NCBI RefSeq assembly: GCF_003248605.1
Contig: NZ_QFPF01000079.1
Coordinates: 1 to 11,806, forward strand
Direction: 5' to 3'
Length of the DNA stretch: 11,806 nucleotides
DNA from: Microbacterium sp.
Lineage (GTDB): Bacteria > Actinomycetota > Actinomycetes > Actinomycetales > Microbacteriaceae
Below, in pieces: positions 4,685 through 11,806 of this stretch; the stretch's first letter is position 1; the number at the start of each line of letters is the position of its first letter. A model generated the notes under the pieces. That model ran no database searches and was not told where the DNA came from. It was given only the letters and a program-made list of their open reading frames with translations. Both the position numbers and the translations under genes were made by a program.

Positions 4685-6115
4685 GTGACTGTGCGGCTCT
4701 ACGACACCAAGGCGCAGGCCCTGCGCGAGTTCGTGCCGCTCGACGCGTCGAAGGTGACGATGTACGTCTGCGGCCCGACCGTCCAGTCCGGCCCGCACAT
4801 CGGCCATGTCCGCGCGGCGCTGAGCTTCGACATCCTGCGACGCTGGCTCGCTCACCGTTTCGGGCGGGTGACTCTCGTGCGCAACGTCACCGACATCGAC
4901 GACAAGGTGCTGCAGAACGCGACCGACGACGAGCCGTGGTGGGCGCTGGCCTATCGCATGGAGCGCGAGTTCACCGCCGCCTACAGCGCGATCGGGATCC
5001 TGGCCCCCACGTACGAGCCGCGTGCGACGGCGTCGATCCCGCAGATGCAGTGGCTCATCGAGCGACTGATCGAGCGCGGGCACGCCTACCCCGACCCCGC
5101 CGGCTCGGGCGACGTGTACTTCGACGTGCGGTCGTGGTCGTCGTACGGCACGCTGACCAATCAGTCGCCGGACGCGATGGAGGCGGCCGAGGACGCCGAT
5201 CCGCGCGGCAAGCGCGACCCGCGCGACTTCGCGCTCTGGAAGGGTGCGAAGGCCGGTGAGCCCGAGAGTGCGGTGTGGGATTCGGCGTGGGGTCCGGGAC
5301 GCCCCGGCTGGCACATCGAGTGCTCGGCGATGTCGCGCCGGTATCTGGGACCGGACTTCGACATCCACGGCGGCGGACTCGACCTGCGTTTTCCGCACCA
5401 CGAAAACGAGCTGGCGCAGTCGACGGCGGCCGGCGACGGGTTCGCGCGGTACTGGGTGCACAACGGCCTGGTCACCGTCGACGGTCAGAAGATGTCGAAG
5501 TCGCTCGGCAATTTTGTGCTCGCCGAGGACGTTCTCGAGCGCCACGATCCGATCGTCGTGCGGTATGCGCTGGCCGCGGCGCACTACCGATCGACGCTCG
5601 ACCTCTCCGAGCGTTCGTACGAAGAGGCCCGAGCGGCCCTCGAGCGCATCGAGGGGTTTCAGCAGCGCTACCTGCGCGCGGTCCCCGCCGACGAAGAACT
5701 CTCATTCGCGTGGTTCCGTGGCCAAGCCCTTCCCGAGGCCTTCGCCGAGGCCATGGACGACGATCTCGGCGTGCCCCAGGCGCTCGCGGTCCTCCACGAG
5801 ACGGTGCGGGAGGGCAACGCCGCGCTCGACCGGGGCGATCGGGATGCTGCCGCGACGGCGTGGACGCGCGTCCACGCGATGCTGGACGTGCTGGGCATCG
5901 ACCCCCGGCAGTCCCGTCGCCGCACGGATGACGCGGCGCAGCGGATGGATGCGGCGCTCGACGCGCTCGTGCAGACGATGATCACGCAGCGTGCCGAAGC
6001 GCGCGCCGCGAAGGACTGGGCGGGGGCCGACCGCATCCGCGACGCGATCGCGGCGGCCGGCATCGCTCTCGAAGACGGTCCCGAGGGGACCCATTGGAGT
6101 GTTCAGAATGGCTAA
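4685..6115 (+). CDS. cysS: Cysteinyl-tRNA synthetase
   Basis: This class I aminoacyl-tRNA synthetase charges tRNA-Cys in the cytosol. With the chosen start it has 476 residues, normal for the family. Residues C29, C213, H238 and E242 correspond to the zinc site that selects cysteine. The HIGH motif is 38-41 ([10 protein letters not shown]), the KMSKS loop is 269-273 ([10 protein letters not shown]), and the WHIECSAMS and [16 protein letters not shown] segments are intact. The C-terminal helical and anticodon-binding parts run from about 310 to 476. It is CysS rather than the mycothiol ligase MshC because of its length and the complete C-terminal region. GTG 4685 ([11 protein letters not shown]) is preferred over GTG 4679 because of the TAGGCT box 6 nt upstream and the usual actinobacterial N-terminus. 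Its last codons overlap rlmB by 8 nt. In mycobacteria cysS directly follows ispF; here two reversed genes intervene. Confidence 0.96.
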   Translation: MTVRLYDTKAQALREFVPLDASKVTMYVCGPTVQSGPHIGHVRAALSFDILRRWLAHRFGRVTLVRNVTDIDDKVLQNATDDEPWWALAYRMEREFTAAYSAIGILAPTYEPRATASIPQMQWLIERLIERGHAYPDPAGSGDVYFDVRSWSSYGTLTNQSPDAMEAAEDADPRGKRDPRDFALWKGAKAGEPESAVWDSAWGPGRPGWHIECSAMSRRYLGPDFDIHGGGLDLRFPHHENELAQSTAAGDGFARYWVHNGLVTVDGQKMSKSLGNFVLAEDVLERHDPIVVRYALAAAHYRSTLDLSERSYEEARAALERIEGFQQRYLRAVPADEELSFAWFRGQALPEAFAEAMDDDLGVPQALAVLHETVREGNAALDRGDRDAAATAWTRVHAMLDVLGIDPRQSRRRTDDAAQRMDAALDALVQTMITQRAEARAAKDWAGADRIRDAIAAAGIALEDGPEGTHWSVQNG

Positions 6116-7103
6116 ACCAGCACGCCCGGGCGCAGGCAAGGGCAAGAAGAAGGGGCCGCTGAAGGGTACCGGCGGTCTCGGCCGCAAGGCCCTCGAGGGC
6201 AAGGGGCCCACGCCCAAGGCCGAGGATCGCAGCTGGCACGTCGCCGGCAAGCGCAAGGCCGCGGCCGAGCGGTACGCCGCGGCGGGAGGCCGGGGAAAGC
6301 CGCCGCAGAAGCCGGGTTCCAGCGGGCGCCCGCGCGCGAAGAAGGACGACGACACCGAGGTGGTCACCGGCCGCAACTCGGTGCTGGAGGCGCTGCGCGC
6401 GAAGATCCCGGCGACGGCGTTCTACATCGCCCAGCGGGTGGAGATGGACGACCGCGTGAAGGAGATGCTCTCGATCGCGACGCACCGCGACATCCCGGTG
6501 CTCGAGGTCACCCGCCCCGAGCTCGACCGCATGGCCGGATTCGACGGTGTGCACCAGGGCGTCGCGGTCAAGGTGCCACCGTACGAGTACGCGCATCCGC
6601 ACGATCTGCTCGAGAAGGTGATCGGCGAGGGGCGAGTGCCGCTCTTCGTCGCCCTCGACGGCATCACCGACCCGCGCAACCTCGGCGCCATCATCCGCTC
6701 GACCGGTGCGTTCGGCGGCGACGGCGTGATCGTGCCGCAGCGACGGTCTGCGAGCGTCAACAGCGCCGCCTGGAAGACGAGCGCCGGCGCCGCCGCCCGC
6801 ATCCCGGTCGCGGTCGCCCCCAACCTCACCTCGACGCTCAAGGACTTCAAGCGCCAGGGGGTCTTCGTGCTGGGCCTGGACGGCGGCGGAGACGTCTCTC
6901 TTCCCGCGCTCGAGCTCGCCGACCGGCCGGTCGTCATCGTCGTCGGCAGCGAGGGCAAGGGGCTCTCGCGTCTCGTCACCGAGACGTGCGACCAGATCGT
7001 GTCGATCCCCATCGAGGCGGCGACCGAGTCCCTCAACGCCGGCATCGCCGCATCCGTCGCCCTGTACCAGGTGTCGACGATCCGCGCCGCCGCCGCGGGC
7101 TGA
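6108..7103 (+). CDS. rlmB: 23S rRNA 2'-O-ribose methyltransferase RlmB (SpoU/TrmH family)
   Basis: The predicted 331-residue enzyme uses S-adenosylmethionine to methylate the 2'-OH of the conserved guanosine at position 2251 (E. coli numbering) in 23S rRNA. Residues 1-82 form a Lys/Arg/Gly-rich, probably disordered extension (KGKKKGPLKG, GKRKAAAERY). The TrmH substrate-binding domain starts at VVTGRNSVLEAL (85-96) and includes DGVHQGVAVKV. The SPOUT knot domain shows motif 1 DGITDPRNLGAIIRSTG (184-200), motif 2 VVGSEGKGLSRLV (278-290) and motif 3 SIPIEAATESLNAGIAASVA (299-318). The ATG at 6108 has GGAG 8 nt upstream and lies inside the cysS 3' end, implying translational coupling. A related 2'-O-methyltransferase with another target (a TrmH or TsnR type) cannot be fully excluded, but the position after cysS fits RlmB. 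Confidence 0.93.
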   Translation: MAKPARPGAGKGKKKGPLKGTGGLGRKALEGKGPTPKAEDRSWHVAGKRKAAAERYAAAGGRGKPPQKPGSSGRPRAKKDDDTEVVTGRNSVLEALRAKIPATAFYIAQRVEMDDRVKEMLSIATHRDIPVLEVTRPELDRMAGFDGVHQGVAVKVPPYEYAHPHDLLEKVIGEGRVPLFVALDGITDPRNLGAIIRSTGAFGGDGVIVPQRRSASVNSAAWKTSAGAAARIPVAVAPNLTSTLKDFKRQGVFVLGLDGGGDVSLPALELADRPVVIVVGSEGKGLSRLVTETCDQIVSIPIEAATESLNAGIAASVALYQVSTIRAAAAG

Positions 7104-7115
7104 ACGATCGGGAAT

Positions 7116-7131
7116 GCGCCCGCGCGGGCGC
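7116..7131 (+). terminator. GC palindrome after rlmB, possible weak terminator
   Basis: GCGCCCGCGCGGGCGC is a perfect 16-bp palindrome beginning 13 nt after the rlmB stop. It can form a 6-bp stem with a GCGC loop and is followed by GCCTTGTCTCT, a loose T-containing stretch rather than a T-run. It may terminate the cysS-rlmB transcript. Confidence 0.45.
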
Positions 7132-7169
7132 GCCTTGTCTCTGACGAACCCCACGCGAGAGGAACAGAC

Positions 7170-7811
7170 GTGACACGTATCGCCGTCATCGGAGGAACCG
7201 GCTACGCCGGCAGCCACATCATCGACGAGGCGGTGCGCCGCGGTCACACCGCCGTGTCGGTCGCCCGCACGGTGCCCGCCGAGCGCGCCCCCGGCGCGAC
7301 CTACATCGAGGGCACCCTGCTCGATGTGCCGAGCCTCGTCGCAGAGCTCGAGGGCGTGGATGTCGTCGTGGTGTCCGTGCCCGCCCGCGGCGACATGCTC
7401 GGCAAGGTGCGTCCCAACGTCGCCGAGCTGCTGCGGGAACTGCCTTCGTCTGTGCGGGTGGGTGTGATCGGCGGCGCCGGCGGCAGCCTCGTCGCGCCCG
7501 GTGGCCCGCGCGTGATCGACACTCCCGGGTTCACCGAGGAGTACAAGCCCGAGGCGTTCGAGGCCATCGGCGTGCTCGAGGACCTCCAGACGCAGCCGCA
7601 CGGCCACGACTGGTTCTTCATCCACCCGGCCGGCGGCTTCGGGGCTTGGAACCCGGGGGAGCGCACGGGCACGTACCGCGACGGGGGCGAGGTCATCGTG
7701 ACCGACGACGCCGGCGAGTCGTTCATCTCGGGTGCCGACCTCGCGGTCGCGGTGATCGACGAGATCGAGACGCCGAAGCACTCGCGCGAGCGATTCACCG
7801 TCGGGTACTGA
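7170..7811 (+). CDS. NAD(P)-binding Rossmann-fold protein, COG2910 / atypical SDR type
   Basis: The 213-residue protein is a compact Rossmann fold of the NmrA-like or COG2910 (YwnB-like) group, often called putative NADH-flavin reductase; cofactor use is probable and the substrate is unknown. The nucleotide-binding glycine motif GGTGYAGSHI occupies residues 8-17. ATYIEGTLLDVPSLVAELEG (43-62) follows, with VDVVVVSVPARG at the end of the fourth strand. GVIGGAGGSLVAPGG is a second Gly-rich loop, and DWFFIHPAGGF and RERFTVGY at the C-terminus are typical of the group. A catalytic YxxxK pair of classical SDR enzymes is not evident (there is EEYKPEAFEA). The GTG at 7170 has AGAGGA 6 nt upstream, a good SD. 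It is separated from rlmB by a palindrome and is probably its own unit. It faces the DUF4032 gene across a shared hairpin. Confidence 0.85.
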   Translation: MTRIAVIGGTGYAGSHIIDEAVRRGHTAVSVARTVPAERAPGATYIEGTLLDVPSLVAELEGVDVVVVSVPARGDMLGKVRPNVAELLRELPSSVRVGVIGGAGGSLVAPGGPRVIDTPGFTEEYKPEAFEAIGVLEDLQTQPHGHDWFFIHPAGGFGAWNPGERTGTYRDGGEVIVTDDAGESFISGADLAVAVIDEIETPKHSRERFTVGY

Positions 7812-7818
7812 GCCGACC

Positions 7819-7853
7819 CGCGGGACCGTCCCGGTGCACGGCTCGGTCCCGCG
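7819..7853. terminator. Hairpin between convergent genes, probable bidirectional terminator
   Basis: CGCGGGACCG (7819-7828) and CGGTCCCGCG (7844-7853) form a perfect 10-bp stem with a 15-nt loop. It starts 7 nt after the stop of the NAD(P)-binding protein and lies 35 nt beyond the end of the DUF4032 gene on the other strand. No T-run follows on either side, as is frequent in actinobacterial terminators. Confidence 0.6.
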
Positions 7854-7888
7854 TATGGTCGCGGGGTCGCCGGGGCGACAGGTGCCGC

Positions 7889-9196
7889 TCAGACCAGATC
7901 GCGCCAGTCGACCTTGTCGGCCTCCTCGTCGGCGACCGGGATGCTGTCGGTGATCACCGGGATCGCCAGCGTCTCGGTCGGCGGACCCATGATCGTCGCT
8001 TCGTCGCGGCGATGACGGAGCACGTCGTTGACGTATGACGTGAGCGACTCGGCGAGGGGCACGGAGGTGCCGCGCTCCTGAGACAGGTACCAGCGGTGCT
8101 CGAGCACCTGGTGGTACACCTCGGCGGGTTCGAGCTTGGCGCGCAGGTCGTAGGGGATCGCCTTGACGACCGGCTCGAAGACGCGGGTCAGCCATTCGTG
8201 CGCAACCATCTCTTCGTCCGCGCCGAGTCGCGAGATGCGCAGCGCGAAGTCATCGAGGTCGTTGAGCAGTCGGCGCGCCTGGTTCTCCTCGACGTCGAGT
8301 CCCGTGAGCCGGATCAGGCGACGCTGATGGTGGCCGGCGTCGACGACCTTGGGCTGGATCGAGACGCGGGTGCCGTCGGGGGTCGCCTTGATCGACATCT
8401 CGCCGATGTCGAACCCGAGGGCGTTCAGCCTCTGCACCCGCTCGGTGATGCGCCACGACTCGGTCGAGGAGAACGACTCCTGGTCGGTCAGGGCCGCCCA
8501 CAGCGACCGGTACGACGACACGATGCCGTCGGCGATCGTGAGCGCGTCGACCCCGCCCTCGAGGCGCCCGCCGGCCTCGAGGTCCATGATCTCGCCCGCG
8601 ATGTTGGTGCGCGCGACGTCGAGGTCGTGCTCGCGCTGGCCCTTGGTCAGCCCCGCCTCGTGCAGCTCACCGGTCTCGGCATCCACGAGGTAGGCGGCGA
8701 AGGCGCCCGCGTCCCTGCGAAAGAGGGTGTTCGAGAGCGACACGTCGCCCCAGAAGAAGCCGACGTTGTGCAGGCGCACGAGCAGCACCGCGAGGGCGTC
8801 GACGAGGCGGGTGGCGGTGTCGGGTCGCAGTACCTGTGTGAACAGAGCCCGGTAGGGCAGTGAGAAGCGCAGATGCGCGGTCACGAGCGCCGCGGGCAGG
8901 GCTGTGCCCTCGGCATCCGCCCGCCCCGCGATCACCGCGACGCGATCGACGCACGGGATGTCGAGCCGATGCAGGTTGCCGAGCATCTCGTACTCGCGGC
9001 GGGCCATTTCGGCCGTGGTCTCCTTGACGGCGACGACGCGGCCGGAGAGGTTGGCGAAGCGCACGAGGTGGCGCGAGATGCCTTTGGGCAGCGACACGAT
9101 GTAGCTGCTCGGCCACTCGGCGAGGGGCGTCGACCACGGGAGCGTGAGAAGCCCCGGGTCCACCTCGCTCGCGGTGATGCTCAGTGCGTCGGTCAA
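7889..9196 (-). CDS. DUF4032-domain protein with kinase-like N-terminal half
   Basis: The function is unproven. The 435-residue product looks cytosolic. Its N-terminal half resembles a Kdo/WaaP-like or lipopolysaccharide-kinase-type fold: a VVAVKET strand (Lys58), REYEML helix (Glu68 or Glu70), a catalytic-loop-like HNVGFFWGDVSLSNTLF (143-159; Asp151 and Asn156) and YLVDAETGE (Asp172) at the DFG position. The canonical HRD is replaced by WGD, but the Lys, Asp, Asn and Asp set is present, so activity is possible. The C-terminal part (about 250-400) has SIKATPDGTRVSIQPKVVDA and EVYHQVLEHRWYLSQERG, which I associate with the actinobacterial DUF4032 family. I chose the TTG at 9196 because GGGAGG lies 5 nt upstream; a GTG at 9232 would extend it by 12 residues but has no SD. 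A terminator hairpin separates it from the upstream ABC ATPase gene on the same strand. Confidence 0.85.
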   Translation of the reverse strand: MTDALSITASEVDPGLLTLPWSTPLAEWPSSYIVSLPKGISRHLVRFANLSGRVVAVKETTAEMARREYEMLGNLHRLDIPCVDRVAVIAGRADAEGTALPAALVTAHLRFSLPYRALFTQVLRPDTATRLVDALAVLLVRLHNVGFFWGDVSLSNTLFRRDAGAFAAYLVDAETGELHEAGLTKGQREHDLDVARTNIAGEIMDLEAGGRLEGGVDALTIADGIVSSYRSLWAALTDQESFSSTESWRITERVQRLNALGFDIGEMSIKATPDGTRVSIQPKVVDAGHHQRRLIRLTGLDVEENQARRLLNDLDDFALRISRLGADEEMVAHEWLTRVFEPVVKAIPYDLRAKLEPAEVYHQVLEHRWYLSQERGTSVPLAESLTSYVNDVLRHRRDEATIMGPPTETLAIPVITDSIPVADEEADKVDWRDLV

Positions 9197-9289
9197 TGGA
9201 ACCTCCCTGGACGGCGGCCTCGATTGTGGCACAGCCGAGGTGGGCGCGCTCTGTGCGCGGGCGCAAGTCCCACGCGCCGTGTCCGGAAT

Positions 9290-9331
9290 GCGCAGCGGCG
9301 CGGGTGCCCGAGGGCCCCCGCGCCGCTGCGC
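9290..9331 (-). terminator. Strong hairpin terminator after the ABC ATPase gene
   Basis: The arms 9290-9304 and 9317-9331 are perfect 15-bp complements (GCGCAGCGGCGCGGG and its reverse complement) with a 12-nt loop. The stem begins 12 nt beyond the ATPase stop on the minus strand and is followed there by ATTCC. A GU and an AU pair can extend it. It should insulate the DUF4032 gene from readthrough. Confidence 0.7.
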
Positions 9332-9343
9332 GTGATCAGTGCC

Positions 9344-10447
<1,104 letters not shown>

Positions 10448-10693
10448 GACTCTTCTCCTTCACCGGCAGGTACGTGCCGGACGATCCGTAGTGAATGGAA
10501 ACGACGGGGGTCAGCCGCCGGGACCCGCCATCGGGCCTCCAGTGAGTATGGCACAGCGAATCGCCTCCCGTCTGGGTGTTTCCCAGGGTGGATCGTTAGC
10601 ATCGGATCCGGAAAACGTCGCACCCCGTGCCGCGATCCCCGCCCGGGTCCCGCCTTCTGCGGATCCGGGCCCACAGTCAAGACAAGAGGTTCC
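10448..10693. promoter_or_regulatory. Divergent promoter region between the ABC ATPase and thioredoxin-fold genes
   Basis: No gene is seen in these 246 bp. On the minus strand CATACT (10544-10549) is a plausible -10 for the ATPase gene and would give a leader of roughly 90 nt. On the plus strand TAGCAT (10597-10602) fits TANNNT for the gene at 10694, with a leader of about 85 nt. The palindrome CGGATCCG occurs twice, at 10603-10610 and 10660-10667, 57 bp apart. Assignments are by pattern only. Confidence 0.4.
10572..10586. promoter_or_regulatory. Candidate operator: short inverted repeat upstream of the sugar ATPase gene
   Basis: CTGGGTGTTTCCCAG has 5-bp perfect arms (CTGGG/CCCAG) around TGTTT. 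It lies about 22 bp upstream of the predicted -10 of the ATPase gene and 10 bp upstream of that of the divergent gene, in or near both -35 regions. A repressor site is possible; it does not match a named operator that I know. Confidence 0.3.
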
Positions 10694-11662
10694 ATGTCGA
10701 GCGATGAGACGCCCCACGTCCCCGCGCGCCGAGAGCGGCGCGAGGCGGTCCGCGAGAAGGCGGCAGCGGTTCAGGCCCGCCAGCGCCGCGCGCGCGTGAT
10801 CCGCACCGGCGTCGTGGCAACCGTCGTCGGCGCCCTCGTCGTCGGCGCGGGGCTCACCGTCGCGTGGACCCTCACCTCCGACGCGTCGCAGCCCGAGCTC
10901 GCCCCCGCCGGAATGCAGGACGACGCGATCGTCATCGACACGATCCCCGCGAGCGTGAAGGCTTCGTTCTCCGGCGGCGGCGCAGACGCCCCCGCTGCCC
11001 TGTCGGCAGAGCAGACACCCGCTACCGAGGCGGAGGAGTCGCCGACCCCCAGCGCCACGCCCGGCCGGCTGACGATCGACGTGTACGTCGACTACCTCTC
11101 CGAGTCGTCGGCGCAGTTCCAGCTCGCGAACGCGCAGCAGCTCACGGAGTGGGTGTCCGAGGGTGCAGCGACGATCTCCTACCATCCCGTCGCGCTGCTG
11201 ACTGCGAAGTCGAACGGCACGAAGTACTCGCTGCGTGCCGCGGCCGCGGCCGCGTGCGTCGCGACGCACTCGCCCGACACCTTCTTTGCCTTCAACCACG
11301 AACTGCTGGCCGAACAGCCCGAGATCGACACCGACGGTTTCAGCGACGAAGAGCTGGCCACCCTCGCGCGGGCGACCGGTGCCGACAACGCCAAGCTTGT
11401 CTCGACCTGCATCCAGGAGGGCAGCTTCGTCCCGTGGGTGCAGCAGGCGACGGCGCGCGCGCTCAGCGCTCCCCTCGGCGACACCGAGGCCACGCTGACC
11501 GGCCCGACGGTGCTTGTCGACGGCTCGCCCTTCGTCGGCGACCTCGCCGACCAGAAGGAGTTCGCGCAGTTCGTCCTGACGCTCGCGAGCGACGCGTATT
11601 ACTCGACGCCCACGCCCACTCCGTCGCCGACCGCGACGACGGAGCCCAGCCCCGCGTCCTGA
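10694..11662 (+). CDS. Membrane-anchored thioredoxin-fold (DsbA-like) protein without CXXC motif
   Basis: The 322-residue product has a highly charged cytoplasmic N-terminus (residues 9-36, Arg/Glu/Ala, coiled-coil-like), one membrane segment (about 37-60, TGVVATVVGALVVGAGLTVAW), a Pro/Ser/Thr-rich external linker (about 93-124) and a DsbA-like thioredoxin domain (about 125-303). The position where DsbA relatives have the active-site CPxC after the first strand (IDVYVDY) reads LSESSAQF (135-142), so no redox-active pair is present there. The domain keeps two other cysteines, Cys188 (AAAACVATH) and Cys239 (LVSTCIQEG), which could form a structural disulfide, and the cis-Pro region reads TGPTVLVDG (Pro271). 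The tail (304-322) is a PTPTPSP-type low-complexity stretch. It is likely a binding or scaffold protein, not an oxidase. The ATG at 10694 has AGAGG 4 nt upstream. The frame stays open far upstream, but that part is antisense to other genes. Confidence 0.85.
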   Translation: MSSDETPHVPARRERREAVREKAAAVQARQRRARVIRTGVVATVVGALVVGAGLTVAWTLTSDASQPELAPAGMQDDAIVIDTIPASVKASFSGGGADAPAALSAEQTPATEAEESPTPSATPGRLTIDVYVDYLSESSAQFQLANAQQLTEWVSEGAATISYHPVALLTAKSNGTKYSLRAAAAAACVATHSPDTFFAFNHELLAEQPEIDTDGFSDEELATLARATGADNAKLVSTCIQEGSFVPWVQQATARALSAPLGDTEATLTGPTVLVDGSPFVGDLADQKEFAQFVLTLASDAYYSTPTPTPSPTATTEPSPAS

Positions 11663-11671
11663 CGCGTGCCT

Positions 11672-11692
11672 CGGCGCCCGTCCTCGGCGCCG
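11672..11692 (+). terminator. Short GC hairpin after the thioredoxin-fold gene
   Basis: CGGCGCC (11672-11678) and GGCGCCG (11686-11692) form a perfect 7-bp stem with a 7-nt loop, 9 nt after the stop codon. TTAG follows directly and belongs to the predicted tRNA promoter. It is a plausible terminator without a T-run. Confidence 0.45.
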
Positions 11693-11693
11693 T

Positions 11694-11699
11694 TAGACT
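11694..11699 (+). promoter_or_regulatory. Probable -10 box of the tRNA-Thr gene
   Basis: TAGACT fits TANNNT and ends 9 nt before the mature tRNA 5' end, placing the transcript start about 3 nt upstream of it. The usual -35 position is taken up by the hairpin at 11672-11692. Confidence 0.5.
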
Positions 11700-11708
11700 G
11701 GACCCTCC

Positions 11709-11781
11709 GCCGGCTTGGCGCAATTGGTAGCGCACCTAACTTGTAATTAGGGGGTTGCAGGTTCAAGTCCTGTAGCCGGCA
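11709..11781 (+). tRNA. tRNA-Thr (anticodon UGU)
   Basis: The 73-nt cloverleaf is complete. The 7-bp acceptor stem is GCCGGCT with AGCCGGC and discriminator A at 11781. The D arm is GCGC/GCGC with loop AATTGGTA. The anticodon stem is CCTAA/TTAGG with loop CTTGTAA and anticodon TGT at 11742-11744, reading ACA codons. The T arm is GCAGG/CCTGT with loop TTCAAGT. The 3' CCA is not encoded (CGC follows), so it must be added by the CCA-adding enzyme. The last 25 bases of the window show nothing further. Confidence 0.97.
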
Positions 11782-11806
11782 CGCATGAGGGGGTCGCGGG
11801 TGCACC

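Noticed and set aside
5982..8195. A 737-codon minus-strand frame across rlmB and the NAD(P)-binding gene
   Set aside because: It is antisense to two identified genes; the composition is that of a shadow and it has no initiation signals.
11709..11806. tRNA-Thr as an integration site of a mobile element
   Set aside because: Only 25 bases follow the tRNA; no integrase gene or repeated tRNA 3' end is visible in the window.

Overview
The window is high-GC DNA with GTG and TTG starts, a CarD regulator, a fused IspD-IspF enzyme and the carD-isp-cysS-rlmB gene order known from Actinobacteria. Protein style (for example the CarD and thioredoxin-fold sequences) points to Microbacteriaceae, most likely Microbacterium or a close relative. 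This assignment comes from recognition, not a database search. Everything looks chromosomal; I see no transposase, phage, plasmid, CRISPR or defence gene.

Layout. 1-198 (-) is the start of an unrecognised acidic protein running off the left edge. 199-557 has no gene but carries two clear copies and one degenerate copy of a short interspersed repeat. 558-1058 (-) is a small lipoprotein in the position LpqE occupies in mycobacteria. It diverges from carD (1192-1674), which is followed 9 bp later by a bifunctional ispDF (1684-2928). Next come 235 bp of repeats, including a perfect 25-bp inverted repeat, and two leftward genes: a YsnE-type GNAT acetyltransferase (3164-3652) and an EamA/DMT transporter (3658-4593). 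The conserved rightward cluster then resumes with cysS (4685-6115) and rlmB (6108-7103, overlapping cysS by 8 nt). 7170-7811 is a small NAD(P)-binding oxidoreductase-like protein. It converges, across a hairpin, on a leftward DUF4032 protein with kinase-like motifs (7889-9196). Upstream of that lies a leftward ABC ATPase of the UgpC/MsiK sugar-importer type (9344-10447), with no permease genes beside it. A divergent membrane-anchored thioredoxin-fold protein lacking the CXXC site (10694-11662) and a tRNA-Thr(UGU) (11709-11781) end the window.

How the genes fit together. The left half is a core housekeeping cluster: transcription-initiation control (CarD), isoprenoid precursor synthesis (IspDF), aminoacyl-tRNA synthesis (CysS) and 23S rRNA methylation (RlmB). 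The acetyltransferase/transporter pair interrupts that order in the opposite direction. The right half is a mix of independent units.

I do not see a convincing new multi-gene system. The observations most worth checking are: a glutamate at CarD position 47, where M. tuberculosis has an arginine that contacts RNA polymerase; three GTG starts placed exactly 6 nt after a TANNNT box, suggesting leaderless transcripts; the perfect 25-bp inverted repeat at a synteny breakpoint; and the pseudokinase-or-kinase question for the DUF4032 protein.
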